A DNA stretch of 64,000 nt from Arthrobacter sp. ATA002 (GTDB taxonomy: Bacteria; Actinomycetota; Actinomycetes; Actinomycetales; Micrococcaceae): positions 3,782,001-3,846,000 of the forward strand of contig NZ_CP114015.1 of assembly GCF_026898095.1 (NCBI RefSeq). Reading direction: 5' to 3'. The position numbers were made by a program, and so were the translations under genes. The notes under the pieces were generated by a model. That model was given only the letters and a program-made list of their open reading frames with translations. It did not search any database and was not told where the DNA came from. Positions 8,544 through 16,703 of this stretch are shown piece by piece. Each line of letters starts with the position of its first letter. Positions within the stretch are counted from its first letter, which is position 1.

Positions 8544-9179
8544 CTAGTCGACGACGCCGTACAGCCGGTCGCCGGCGTCACCCAGGCCGGGAACGATGTA
8601 GGACTTTTCGTCCAGCCGCTCATCAATCGAGGCCAGCACGATGGTGACGTTAGCGTCGGCCAATTCCTGCTCCAGGATTTCCAGCCCCTCGGGGGCGGCC
8701 AGCAGGCAGATGCACGTAATGTCTGCGGCGCCGCGCTTGAACAGGAATTTGATGGCCTCGCGGAGGGTCCCGCCGGTGGCCAGCATGGGGTCCAAAACAA
8801 AGACCTGGCGTCCGGTGAGGTCATCCGGAAGCCGCTCGGCATAAGTAATCGCCTCGAGGGTTTCCTCATTGCGGGCCATGCCCAGGAATCCGACCTCGGC
8901 GGTGGGAACCAGACGGGTCATGCCTTCAAGCATGCCCAAGCCGGCGCGGAGGATCGGAACCACCAGCGGGGTGGGCTTGACCAGGCCCGTGCCTACCGCT
9001 GACGTGACCGGAGTCTCGATCTGTACGGGCTCAACGCGAACGTTGCGGGTGGCTTCATAAGCCAAAAGAGTGACGAGTTCTTCCGTGAGCTGTCGAAACA
9101 CCGGCGAGGGGGTGTTTTTATCCCGGAGAACGGTGAGTTTGTGGGCAACAAGGGGGTGATCCACTACAAGTACGCGCAT
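8544..9179 (-). CDS. upp: Uracil phosphoribosyltransferase
   Basis: Pyrimidine salvage: uracil plus PRPP gives UMP and pyrophosphate in the cytosol. At 211 residues it matches the family length. The PRPP-binding loop DPMLATGGT is at 130-138. The C-terminal uracil-binding segment [15 protein letters not shown] is near the end. The N-terminus [16 protein letters not shown] is typical of bacterial UPRT. It diverges from tadA, with starts 106 bases apart. That arrangement places two nucleobase-handling genes back to back. Confidence 0.97.
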   Translation of the reverse strand: MRVLVVDHPLVAHKLTVLRDKNTPSPVFRQLTEELVTLLAYEATRNVRVEPVQIETPVTSAVGTGLVKPTPLVVPILRAGLGMLEGMTRLVPTAEVGFLGMARNEETLEAITYAERLPDDLTGRQVFVLDPMLATGGTLREAIKFLFKRGAADITCICLLAAPEGLEILEQELADANVTIVLASIDERLDEKSYIVPGLGDAGDRLYGVVD

Positions 9180-9285
9180 GCTTCAAAACTACCATTCCGG
9201 AGGGGCCGCCCCCCTCTGCGGCAGCCCTGCCCGCCGGCGGCGGCGAACTGCGGGAAGACGTGGGGATCTGCGGGAAGATAGGACC

Positions 9286-9756
9286 ATGATGCCCCCTACA
9301 GCGCAGCATGAAGCGTGGATGGACCTTGCCCTTGCCGAGGCCCGCACAGCCCTCTCCACCGGGGACGTGCCGATCGGCGCCGTCGTTATTGGTCCGGACG
9401 GGACCGTCATTGGCACCGGACGCAACGAACGTGAGGCTAGCGGTGACCCCACAGCGCACGCGGAAGTGGTGGCCATCCGCCAGGCCGCAGCCGCTGTGGG
9501 CGAATGGCGGCTCGAAGGATGCACCCTGGTGGTAACCCTCGAGCCCTGTGCCATGTGCGCCGGCGCGATTGTGCTGGCGCGGATTCCGCGGGTGGTGTTC
9601 GGTGCCTGGGATGAGAAGGCCGGAGCATCCGGTTCGGTTTTCGACATTCTCCGCGAACGCCGGCTGAACCATTGGGTGGAGGTCTTTCCCGAGGCCCGGG
9701 AGGCGGAGTGCGCGAAGCTGCTTACTGACTTTTTCGGCTCTCGGCGATCAGGCTGA
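9286..9756 (+). CDS. tadA: tRNA-specific adenosine deaminase
   Basis: Converts A34 to inosine in the anticodon of tRNA-Arg(ACG), letting it read CGU, CGC and CGA. 156 residues. The zinc-dependent deaminase motifs are intact: HAE at 58-60 and PCAMC at 87-91. A GAAGATAGGA ribosome site precedes the ATG. A second ATG follows immediately, so the start could be one codon later. The substrate tRNA is encoded in this window at 3434-3506. Confidence 0.95.
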   Translation: MMPPTAQHEAWMDLALAEARTALSTGDVPIGAVVIGPDGTVIGTGRNEREASGDPTAHAEVVAIRQAAAAVGEWRLEGCTLVVTLEPCAMCAGAIVLARIPRVVFGAWDEKAGASGSVFDILRERRLNHWVEVFPEAREAECAKLLTDFFGSRRSG

Positions 9757-9816
9757 CAGCTGCGGGATTCATACGTAGGCTTACTAATTCAGACCCCGAA
9801 TCCAAGGAGTTTCTCA

Positions 9817-10301
9817 ATGAGTGCAGATCAGGACGGACTGGATACAGTCGTCAAAATCCTCGAACACGCCAAGATTGCGCAGCTGACCACAGTGGATGCC
9901 AGAGGTCATCTGGTGAGCCGTCCGCTGGAGCTGCAGGAAACGGATTCCGAGGGAAACCTCTGGTTCTTCACGCAGGACCCTCCCCCAAAGCTGACGAGAT
10001 TCGCATGAATCCCAACGTGAACGTCTCCGTTCATGACTCCAAGGGCTACCTCTCCATCAGCGGCACGGCGTCCATCACCAAGGACGAGGCCAAGATCGAA
10101 GAACTGTGGAAGACATCGGCAGCCGCCTGGTTTGAAGCGGGCCGCGAGGATCCCTCCATCGCCCTGATCAAGGTCGACTCGGACACGGCCGAATACTGGG
10201 CCTCCGACGAACCCCGGGTGGCCAGCATGTTCAAGATCGCGAAGAGCGCCGTCACCGGGGACACCCCCAACATCGGCAGGAACGACGTCGTCGACCTCTA
10301 G
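9817..10301 (+). CDS. Pyridoxamine 5'-phosphate oxidase-like general stress protein (frameshifted in this sequence)
   Basis: Small split-barrel flavin-binding protein of the general-stress-protein-26 type. It starts with TVVKILEHAKIAQLTT and continues through LWFFTQDP. It then resumes in another frame with MNPNVNVSVHD and the YWASDEP segment near the end. The break is at the CCC run 9978-9980. Adding one C gives a continuous protein of about 161 residues, the usual length. AAGGAG lies upstream of the ATG. The family binds FMN or F420 and its physiological substrate is unclear. The gene stands alone between tadA and tRNA-Ser. Confidence 0.82.
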
Positions 10302-10374
10302 TTCCTCCCCCTGCCGAAGGCGTGGAACCGGCCGTTTTGGGACCCGGCGCTTTAGCCGGTAAGGTTGACGCGTT

Positions 10375-10462
10375 GGTGACGTGTCCGAGCGGCCGAAGGT
10401 GCAACACTCGAAATGTTGTTTGGTGAAAGCCAACGTGGGTTCAAATCCCACCGTCACCGCCA
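10375..10462 (+). tRNA. tRNA-Ser (anticodon CGA)
   Basis: The acceptor arm GGTGACG pairs with CGTCACC. The anticodon loop CTCGAAA gives CGA. A long variable arm typical of tRNA-Ser follows, and then the T loop TTCAAAT. The discriminator is G and CCA is encoded. The last 23 bases (10440-10462) are repeated with two changes at 13881-13903. Confidence 0.96.
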
Positions 10463-10465
10463 ACT

Positions 10466-10513
10466 GAAAAAGACCCCGCTTCCCTTGTAAATCAAGGGAA
10501 GCGGGGTCTTTTG
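10466..10513. terminator. Bidirectional terminator after tRNA-Ser and cdsA
   Basis: Arms AAAAGACCCCGCTTCCCTTG and CAAGGGAAGCGGGGTCTTTT form a perfect 20-base stem with a 5-base loop and A/T runs on both sides. It serves tRNA-Ser on the plus strand and the convergent CDP-diglyceride synthase gene on the minus strand. Confidence 0.94.
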
Positions 10514-10557
10514 CTTTGCCGAGAGCAGGTCCAGCGGTCTCGCAGCAGTAACCGATG

Positions 10558-11550
10558 TCAGGTGTAGAAGAAGCGCACGGCATGGAAGAAGACCGGTGCC
10601 GCAAAGCAGAGCGAGTCCAGGCGGTCCATGATGCCGCCGTGACCGGGGATGGTGGAGCCGAAGTCCTTGATGCCGCGGTCGCGCTTGATGGCGGACATCA
10701 CCAGCCCTCCGGCGAAGCCCATCACGCAGGAGATGAAAGCCAGGAGCGCGGCCATCAACGGGGTGAACGGTGTGACCCACCATAGGGCAGCCCCCAGGGC
10801 GGTGGCCGAAAGCACTCCCCCGATGAACCCTTCCCAGGTCTTGTTGGGACTCACGCTCGGCGCGATCGGGTGCTTCCCGAGCGTCTTGCCCCACACGTAC
10901 TGCAGCACATCGGATCCCTGTACCACGATCAGCAGGAACAGCAGCAGCTGCGCGCCGGTAGCCCCGCCGGTCCCGGGCGCCGAACCTTCGGCCGCATCCC
11001 GGCCTGCCTCCATGGCTACGGGAAGCTGCAGGAGCGCCGGGGCGTAACTCAAGGCATAGACGCACACCATCAGCGCCCACTGAATGGCCGCGGTCCGCTG
11101 CAGAAACCCGGTGGTCTGCCCGGCGAGTGCATTGCGCGCCGGCAGGAAGAGGAAGGCATACACCGGGATGAAGACACTGAACATGCCGTACCAGTGTTCC
11201 CACAGGAACCAGTAGTGCACCGCGGGGATGATGAACACCAGCCACACGAGCACTTTGTGGTCGCCGCGGCCGGTCGGTGAGATGGTGATGAACTCGCGCA
11301 GCGCCAGAAGCGACAGCAGCAGGAACAGCACAATCGTCACCGTCTCGCCGGCTGCCAGGACAGCGCCTATCAGGGCGACCATCAACCACCACGCGTTGAT
11401 GCGCTGCTTCAGGTTCACAATGGTGCCCGTGGTGCCCAAGCGGCGGCCCAGAAGCCACGCGATCACGGTGGCTAACACCAGAACAACGACGACGCCGCCG
11501 AGGAGTTTCAGCGACGACGCGTCCAGCAAACCCAGTTCCCAGCCGCTCAC
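10558..11550 (-). CDS. cdsA: CDP-diglyceride synthase (phosphatidate cytidylyltransferase), YnbB-like
   Basis: Makes CDP-diacylglycerol from phosphatidate and CTP in the inner membrane. 330 residues with about eight hydrophobic segments. The CdsA signature near 285-312 is intact: KRDRGIKDFG then IPGHGGIMDRLD, with the catalytic Asp residues. SVSPNKTWEG upstream is also characteristic. It overlaps the acyltransferase gene by 4 bases (ATGA) and is third in a three-gene operon. Actinobacteria usually carry their housekeeping cdsA near frr/pyrH. This copy, linked to an acyltransferase and a CDP-alcohol transferase, looks like a dedicated paralogue. Paralogy is inferred from context. Confidence 0.9.
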   Translation of the reverse strand: MSGWELGLLDASSLKLLGGVVVVLVLATVIAWLLGRRLGTTGTIVNLKQRINAWWLMVALIGAVLAAGETVTIVLFLLLSLLALREFITISPTGRGDHKVLVWLVFIIPAVHYWFLWEHWYGMFSVFIPVYAFLFLPARNALAGQTTGFLQRTAAIQWALMVCVYALSYAPALLQLPVAMEAGRDAAEGSAPGTGGATGAQLLLFLLIVVQGSDVLQYVWGKTLGKHPIAPSVSPNKTWEGFIGGVLSATALGAALWWVTPFTPLMAALLAFISCVMGFAGGLVMSAIKRDRGIKDFGSTIPGHGGIMDRLDSLCFAAPVFFHAVRFFYT

Positions 11551-12287
11551 AGGTCGTCCTGCCGGGCCTGGCTGTGAGAGTCCGGGACGCCGTCGTCCTG
11601 TCCAGGGGTATCTGTGGATTGCGGGCCTTGATGCTTAGCCAGGCTTTCCACGAGAACCTCCCGGGCGCGGGCCAGGAACGTCTGCCTGTCCTCATCAGGA
11701 TCAAGGTGAAGGGGCTCGCCGAAGATGACAGTCGAGAGGTGCGGCACCGGGATCACCTCACCTTTGGGCAGGATCCGTCCCAGGTTGGCGAGCGTCACGG
11801 GGACCACCGGCACCTCGGGGTGGAGACGGGCCAGTTTGTAGAGTCCGCCGTGAAACGCGGCGATCGTGTCACCGTCGCCGCGGGTGCCTTCAGGGAAGAT
11901 AATCAGCGAGTCCCCCGCGGCCAGCACCTCAGCCATGCCCTCCACCTGGCCCTTGGGGCTGACCCCCGAGTCAGACGTGCGCTGCCGGCGGCTGCTGGAG
12001 CCGTGGCGTTCGACCAAATAGGCGTTGAAGATTTGTTCGGCAAAAGCCTTACGCACCCCCGCGCCCCAATAGTCCTGGGCGGCCACGGGGCGGGCACGTT
12101 GCTGAAGCTCTGCCGGCAGCGCGGCCCAAATGGTGAGAAAGTCCAAATGGCTCGAATGGTTCGCATAATAGATGGCCTGCCCGGGTAGATCCAGTACAGA
12201 TTCTCCAGCGGCAGTCACCACGCGCGCACCGGCGAAGGCGCTGATGAGTTTCGCGAGGCTGCGCCGGGAGGCCCTGCCGACGTTCAT
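11547..12287 (-). CDS. PlsC-like 1-acyl-sn-glycerol-3-phosphate acyltransferase
   Basis: Transfers an acyl chain to lysophosphatidate or a related acceptor. About 246 residues. The HX4D catalytic motif is in NHSSHLD near residue 45. The glycerophosphate-binding FPEGTR motif is near 145, with ValProVal and GEP segments following as in PlsC. The start at 12287 overlaps the upstream stop as ATGA, and the downstream cdsA start overlaps this stop the same way, so the three genes are translationally coupled. The C-terminal 25 residues are polar and probably disordered. In the operon it would supply phosphatidate to the next enzyme. Confidence 0.88.
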   Translation of the reverse strand: MNVGRASRRSLAKLISAFAGARVVTAAGESVLDLPGQAIYYANHSSHLDFLTIWAALPAELQQRARPVAAQDYWGAGVRKAFAEQIFNAYLVERHGSSSRRQRTSDSGVSPKGQVEGMAEVLAAGDSLIIFPEGTRGDGDTIAAFHGGLYKLARLHPEVPVVPVTLANLGRILPKGEVIPVPHLSTVIFGEPLHLDPDEDRQTFLARAREVLVESLAKHQGPQSTDTPGQDDGVPDSHSQARQDDL

Positions 12288-12979
12288 GCCGGCATGTCCC
12301 TGCTGCGGGCTCGCAGCGCTGCGCTGACACGGCGCAACCGGCGGGTGCAGGTGAGCAGGGAGCCCAGCGCGATGAGCGCCAGCGTCACGAACAGCGCGCT
12401 CCCTTCCGACCAGGGAAGCCACGGTTCGGCGACGCTTACCAGGACGCCGATCATCAGCAACCACATGCGGTGCGGCTTGGCCAAGGGCCCGTCGAAGAAG
12501 TTTCCCGTGCCAAGGGATGCGCCGAGGCAGCGGATGTAGGCGGTGAGTACGGCGAGTATCGCTGCAAGGAATCCCAGCGTCACCCCGAAATCGACCCCGC
12601 CGGCGGTCACCAGCCCGGCAACGGCAATGCCAGCTGCCCCCAGGAACAGCACGTCGGAGATCCGATCAGGCAATTCATTGTAGATATCGCCCACCGGTGA
12701 ACTCATGCCCTTTTCTACGGCGAGCATTCCGTCGAGCATGTTCAACAGCAACCGCAGCGGTATACAAAAAGCAGCCGCGGCCAGAAGGACAGCACGAATG
12801 ATCGCGTCGTCGACATGCGCCGACGAAATAAGCGCAGCGGCGCCGATTGCGGCGAACACCACTGAACCGAATGAGATTTGATTGGGGGTGAGTTTCGCCG
12901 CCGCAAGAATATCTGCAGATTTTGCCGCCCACCGGCTGCTGCGCTGCGGAATTTCCCGTCTGTCCGTTCCGTGGCTCAT
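12284..12979 (-). CDS. CDP-alcohol phosphatidyltransferase with non-canonical active site (YnbA-like)
   Basis: First gene of the lipid operon, 231 residues with about six membrane segments. The canonical motif is D-xx-DG-xx-AR-x8-G-xxx-D-xxx-D. Here it reads N-ML-DG-ML-AV, eight residues, G-DIY-N-ELP-D. The first and third Asp are Asn and the Arg is Val, while the second Asp, the Gly and the catalytic-base Asp remain. From memory, a YnbA-like subfamily shares the Asn pattern. The headgroup alcohol is unknown. ATG 12979 is preferred over an in-frame ATG 39 bases upstream because GGAAACTCC precedes it. Confidence 0.83.
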   Translation of the reverse strand: MSHGTDRREIPQRSSRWAAKSADILAAAKLTPNQISFGSVVFAAIGAAALISSAHVDDAIIRAVLLAAAAFCIPLRLLLNMLDGMLAVEKGMSSPVGDIYNELPDRISDVLFLGAAGIAVAGLVTAGGVDFGVTLGFLAAILAVLTAYIRCLGASLGTGNFFDGPLAKPHRMWLLMIGVLVSVAEPWLPWSEGSALFVTLALIALGSLLTCTRRLRRVSAALRARSRDMPA

Positions 12980-13090
12980 ATGGAGTTTCCGTTCATTTGG
13001 CCCTTTGCCGTAGCTCATACGCTAATGCGAACCGCGGGGCGGAACCGGCAGCAACCCGCGATCAATCCCGTGATTCCACTTCACCATTCA

Positions 13091-13101
13091 TTACAGTGTA
13101 A
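13091..13101. promoter_or_regulatory. Short palindrome at the start of the divergent membrane gene
   Basis: TTACAGTGTAA is a perfect dyad ending two bases before the ATG at 13104. It lies in the 124-base divergent region with the lipid operon. It may be an operator for either gene; support is the symmetry and position only. Confidence 0.3.
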
Positions 13102-13103
13102 TC

Positions 13104-13726
13104 ATGAGAGCCCGGCGCAATTCAGCATTCCAGAACACCCTGCGGGACCACGCAATCGCGGGCGCCTGGGGCTTTGCCGAAGCGACGTTCTTCTTTGTTG
13201 TCCCCGATGTGTGGACATCCCGGGTGGGGCTGCGCCGGCCGAAACGCGCGCTCGGCACCACGGTCTCCGCCCTTGGCGGCGCAATGGCCGGAGGGACAGT
13301 GACCTACTGGTGGGGCCGCACGGTCGCCGCAAACACCTCGCGTAAAGCGTTGGTGAAAGTTCCGGCAGTCACGGACGCCATGATCAGCGGGGTGGAGCAG
13401 GAGATCGCCGAGTCCGGGGCCGCTTCTTTGCTGCGGGGCCCCTCCGCGGTGTCCCGTACAAGCTCTACGCGCGGGCGGCCGGCTTGCAGCGGACCCCGCT
13501 CGTGGCGTTTCTTGCCTGGAGCGTGCCTGGCCGAATGGTCCGGTTCGTGGTGGTGACAGCGGCAGTATCCGGGATTGCGGCTACGGTTCGCCGCGGGTTC
13601 CCTGAAATCCCTGAACGGCTCGCCTCGAGTGTGTTCTGGATTTGCTGGGGTGCGTTCTACTCGGTATTCATTCCACTGGCGTCGCGTCGCGGATCGACCC
13701 AGCAATCTGCCGGGCCTTTATATTGA
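13104..13726 (+). CDS. Membrane protein, SNARE-associated/YqaA-like (frameshifted in this sequence)
   Basis: Hydrophobic protein with 4-5 predicted membrane segments. After correction it contains LLRGPLRGVPYKLYA, which resembles the GxP-x-GVPYK signature of small YqaA/DedA-type inner-membrane proteins. Some relatives of these act in phospholipid transport or scrambling. The break is in the adjoining GGGG/CCCC runs at 13435-13442. One added base gives about 207 residues. It diverges from the CDP-alcohol transferase operon and lies inside the tRNA-Ser-bounded block. A role in moving the operon's lipid across the membrane is inference. Confidence 0.7.
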
Positions 13727-13880
13727 GCGCTCCGGCGACTTTGAACACTGAGACCGGACAGCCGTTACTGCGGCTGTTCCTCGGGCGCGGTCTGCCGGCT
13801 CTCACTCATATTATTTGTTGATGCCGCCGATACGGATTGTGTGCACCGCATCAATCAGCAGGTAAGTAAACCGGAATCCT

Positions 13881-13903
13881 TTGAAATCCCACCGTGACCG
13901 CCA
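13881..13903 (+). repeat. Near-copy of the tRNA-Ser(CGA) 3' end (att-like)
   Basis: 23 bases match 10440-10462 at 21 positions, from the T loop through the encoded CCA. Both differences are C to G. The 5' half of the tRNA and the left strand of the T stem are absent, so this is not a functional tRNA. It has the form of an attachment-site repeat left by integration at a tRNA 3' end. Confidence 0.7.
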
Positions 13904-13909
13904 TATGAG

Positions 13910-13981
13910 AAAGACCCCGGTTACCGTGTCAACAAAGGGCGGGTTCTAGGGGTCGTGTCAACAAAGGGAACCGGGGTCTTT
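13910..13981. terminator. Terminator with internal direct repeats
   Basis: The stem AAAGACCCCGGTT/AACCGGGGTCTTT encloses a 46-base loop. The loop contains two identical copies of CGTGTCAACAAAGGG (13925-13939 and 13954-13968). The outer stem resembles the tRNA-Ser terminator at 10466-10513, as if it was copied along with the tRNA end. Confidence 0.7.
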
Positions 13982-14004
13982 CGTTTTGTCATGCGGCACT
14001 GGAG

Positions 14005-14556
14005 CTATCGTGCGGCGTCTTCTTGCGGCGCTTCGGGACGGACCGGCCAGCGGCCGGTGGCATGGTGAAAATCCATGGCGCGAAGTGCGGGCGTCAGGTC
14101 GAAGGTATTGATGTTCAGACTGAGTTTGGTCCCGTCGGTGAATCTCATCGTTAGGAACCGCTGGCCTTTTGCGGTGCTGACCCGGTAGCGGCCAATATCG
14201 CTGTAGGCACGGACATGCTCCTTGCCGAACACGCTGCGGAAAGCGATCTCATAGGTGCGGGGAGCCACGTAGAAGTTGCAGTAGGCACCCACAAGAGCCA
14301 GGCCGGCGGCCATGATGGCCACCGGCGCAATGCGGGCACCGAGCGCGGCGTCCGGAGAGGTGAAGGCAGCCAAACCCGTCAGGAGTCCCGCAGACGCGAC
14401 CAGCCAGCCGATTATCGCCACAATTTTGGGCATGCGGATGCGTTCGGCATCGGCCGGGGAACGGTTGGGATGTTTACGTGCCCACCCGGCCAGCGCGGCA
14501 AGTGCCAGGACGATGAATGTCGTGATGCCGATTCGAAGGAACAGCGCTAATGACAT
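14005..14556 (-). CDS. Hypothetical membrane protein
   Basis: 183 residues and no family that I recognise. Three hydrophobic segments occupy the first 110 residues: one at the N-terminus and a closely spaced pair with intervening polar residues. A soluble C-terminal domain of about 75 residues follows. The segment from ARKHPNRSPADAERIRM is a cytoplasmic-looking basic loop. The C-terminal part, with YEIAFRSVFGKEH and RFTDGTKLSLNINTFD, resembles the beta-strand pattern of a bacterial PH-like domain, but this is only an impression. It is monocistronic and convergent with the terminator at 13910-13981. Confidence 0.7.
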   Translation of the reverse strand: MSLALFLRIGITTFIVLALAALAGWARKHPNRSPADAERIRMPKIVAIIGWLVASAGLLTGLAAFTSPDAALGARIAPVAIMAAGLALVGAYCNFYVAPRTYEIAFRSVFGKEHVRAYSDIGRYRVSTAKGQRFLTMRFTDGTKLSLNINTFDLTPALRAMDFHHATGRWPVRPEAPQEDAAR

Positions 14557-14700
14557 TGTGGGGTTGCCTATCTAACCGGAAGTGTACGCACGGAGAGTAT
14601 ATTCCGCGCCCGGCTCCCTGTTCCCAGGATTACCCCGGGGGCATATTCTGGGGCCGCAGACCGGCAACCACGGATTGCCGGCATACCCGACGGAGCCGCA

Positions 14701-14976
14701 ATGTCTGTGCGTATCCTCAGAGCAGATGGACCTGCTGAAGAACTGGATGACACCGAAGAGCTGAAATATGCGTACCAGGTGACCCGTGGAGGGAGCCTCG
14801 TCATCCTCGAATCGGCCGACGAGCGACGGTGGCTGGTGCGGAAGGAAATCTCATCGCCGCGCTGGAACGAGGTCTCCGGCCGGCGCTACATCGGTGACAC
14901 CGGAATCATGGGAGGAGTGGAAGGCGGCAAAGCCGAGGGCCGTCCCAAGACAAAGCTCCCTCCGCACCGGGTGTAG
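14701..14976 (+). CDS. Small hypothetical protein
   Basis: 91 residues and no known family. A GGAG ribosome site is 6 bases before the ATG. The first 60 residues look folded: alternating hydrophobic positions, a Trp in RRWLVRKE and another in PRWNEV. The last 25 are Gly/Lys/Pro-rich and probably disordered. No signal peptide. It has a single-gene transcript between divergent and convergent neighbours. Confidence 0.6.
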   Translation: MSVRILRADGPAEELDDTEELKYAYQVTRGGSLVILESADERRWLVRKEISSPRWNEVSGRRYIGDTGIMGGVEGGKAEGRPKTKLPPHRV

Positions 14977-15009
14977 CCGTCCTGCCGGGCCTGTCCGTGA
15001 ACTTCGGCT

Positions 15010-15792
15010 CTAGTCCACGAAGTGGGTCTTCGGCTCCTGCTGGCTGACGGAAGCAACGACTGCAGCAGCCACATCACGCAGCTTCATATTCCTGGCGCTG
15101 GAGGCTGCCCTGAGAATACCCACGGCAGCGTCCTGGCCGCACCGGTTCTGGGCCATGATGATGCCGATGGCAAGGTCGATGGTGGTTCGGGAGGCCATAG
15201 CCGCCTTGAGATTCTCGCGGCCCTCGGCCAACTGCGCAATACGCACGGCAAGCCGGAGTGACTTGGAAGCGCCGCGCGCAAATTCTTCGGCTTCGCCCAC
15301 CATCTCATCGGTGAATGCGCCGGCCTCCCGTACATAGATGTTCAATCCGCATTGGGCCTCGCCGTCGAGAGGAATCGGCACACCCAGGATGGATTTCAGT
15401 CCGAACTCGGAAATCGCTCCGGCATACTCCCGCCACCGGGCTTCCCGGCTTACATCCGGCACCAGCACCGTGCGGTTGCTTCGTGCTGCTTCCAGGCATG
15501 GACCGTCGTTAAACTCATACTGCACCTCGTCCATCTGCAGTGCTTCAGGACTGCTGCTTGCCACCGTTCCGGTACGGTTTGGGCGCAGCAGGGTCACACC
15601 GCAGAATATTTCCATCCCGGGCGTGGAAAGAGAGTCGACCGTCAACCGGGCCAAATCCTCAAGGAAGTTCTGAACATCGCTGGTTTCAAGGACCATGTCC
15701 TGCAGGAGCCCTGAATAATCCCTGTCCGCCTTGCCCTGAGTGCCTGGTTCCGCTTCCGTCAGTTGCACCGAGTAGCTCTCGTAGTTCGTCAT
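15010..15792 (-). CDS. GAF and ANTAR domain RNA-binding antiterminator
   Basis: 260 residues. A GAF sensor domain spans about 35-175, with the actinobacterial features NDGPCLEAARS and LGVPIPLDG. A linker then leads to an ANTAR domain (about 185-245) with MASRTTIDLAIGIIMAQNRC. Proteins of this build bind paired RNA stem-loops and prevent transcription termination. In actinobacteria they are common orphan stress-response regulators. No histidine kinase is adjacent. Start 15792 is the first ATG giving the usual short N-terminus. An upstream non-ATG start at 15852 is possible. Confidence 0.9.
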   Translation of the reverse strand: MTNYESYSVQLTEAEPGTQGKADRDYSGLLQDMVLETSDVQNFLEDLARLTVDSLSTPGMEIFCGVTLLRPNRTGTVASSSPEALQMDEVQYEFNDGPCLEAARSNRTVLVPDVSREARWREYAGAISEFGLKSILGVPIPLDGEAQCGLNIYVREAGAFTDEMVGEAEEFARGASKSLRLAVRIAQLAEGRENLKAAMASRTTIDLAIGIIMAQNRCGQDAAVGILRAASSARNMKLRDVAAAVVASVSQQEPKTHFVD

Positions 15793-15961
15793 GACACCGA
15801 TTTCGTTGAGGGGATGAGCGCAGGGTGGTTGCTCGCTCTTCAAATTAAGCACCGAACTTCTGCCGGGCGCATCCGGAAACCAGCCCGTTCATGGGCAGAA
15901 ACTCCTGAAGGCAGACGCGATGGCCGCGCCTGCCTTCAGGGAGTGGTGCTGGTATTGGTGC

Positions 15962-16450
15962 TTATGTTCCTGCAGCCGCGGCTTTACCGGGGCTCGGCGG
16001 TCCGGGGGTCTCCCGCTTGCGGGACAGGACGGCACCCAGCCCCACCATGCCCACGCCGAGCACCAGATGCAGCCAGTTGTCGGCACTGTTCAACGGCAGG
16101 AAGTTTGCGCTGGAGTCATGGCCGATAAACAGGCCGTAAAGCCAGAGCAGCAAATAGATGACGCCCCCGCCGATCAGGTAAATCCGTGACCCGGAGGCAG
16201 ACCGTGCGAAAAGAAGGCCTGCGACACCGAAGAGCAGATGCACAATGTTGTGAAGGATCGATACCTGGAATACACCCATCAACAATGCTTCAGAGTGATG
16301 TCCGGCAAAGGTCAGCTGATCATAATTGCTGGTAATTCCCGGGATGAATCCCATGATCCCAACGAGCAGGAAAACTGCACCCACAAGCAGGGATGCGGTC
16401 TGTATCTTGGTGCGTCCGGCACTCACTGCAGTACGGTCCGATGTTGCCAT
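15962..16450 (-). CDS. DUF4383 four-helix membrane protein
   Basis: 162 residues with four membrane segments. The family mark is the HNIVHLLFGVAGL segment in the second helix pair and a paired LHLVLGVGMVGLG near the end. AGGAGAAGC lies immediately upstream of the ATG. Function is unknown. Such proteins are frequent in soil actinobacteria, often next to stress genes. It is transcribed toward, but separated from, the GAF-ANTAR gene by 170 bases. Confidence 0.85.
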   Translation of the reverse strand: MATSDRTAVSAGRTKIQTASLLVGAVFLLVGIMGFIPGITSNYDQLTFAGHHSEALLMGVFQVSILHNIVHLLFGVAGLLFARSASGSRIYLIGGGVIYLLLWLYGLFIGHDSSANFLPLNSADNWLHLVLGVGMVGLGAVLSRKRETPGPPSPGKAAAAGT

Positions 16451-16703
16451 GAAGCTTCTCCTATCTGCGGTTTCCATAAGCGGAGCCCCTGCACCCTTCC
16501 TGGACGGGTGCAGCCCACTTGTCCTAAGCGGTTTAGTTTCAGGCCTCCGCGGCTTCCACGCGCGATTCCCCAATATAGCAAGCATGCTTAGCAGCATGAA
16601 TAAAACTGGGCGTGTCGCCGCTTTCTCAAGGGCCAGAGTTCTCGGGCGCGGATTCCGAACACGCATTGTCGAGCCGCGTCCCAGAAACTGGGCGGTGAGC
16701 CCC

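Noticed and set aside
13881..13903. A second tRNA-Ser gene
   Set aside because: Only the T-loop-to-CCA portion is present; acceptor 5' strand, D arm and anticodon arm are missing.
10440..13903. Prophage or conjugative element
   Set aside because: No integrase, transposase, relaxase or phage gene lies in the block; only the att-like repeat supports mobility.
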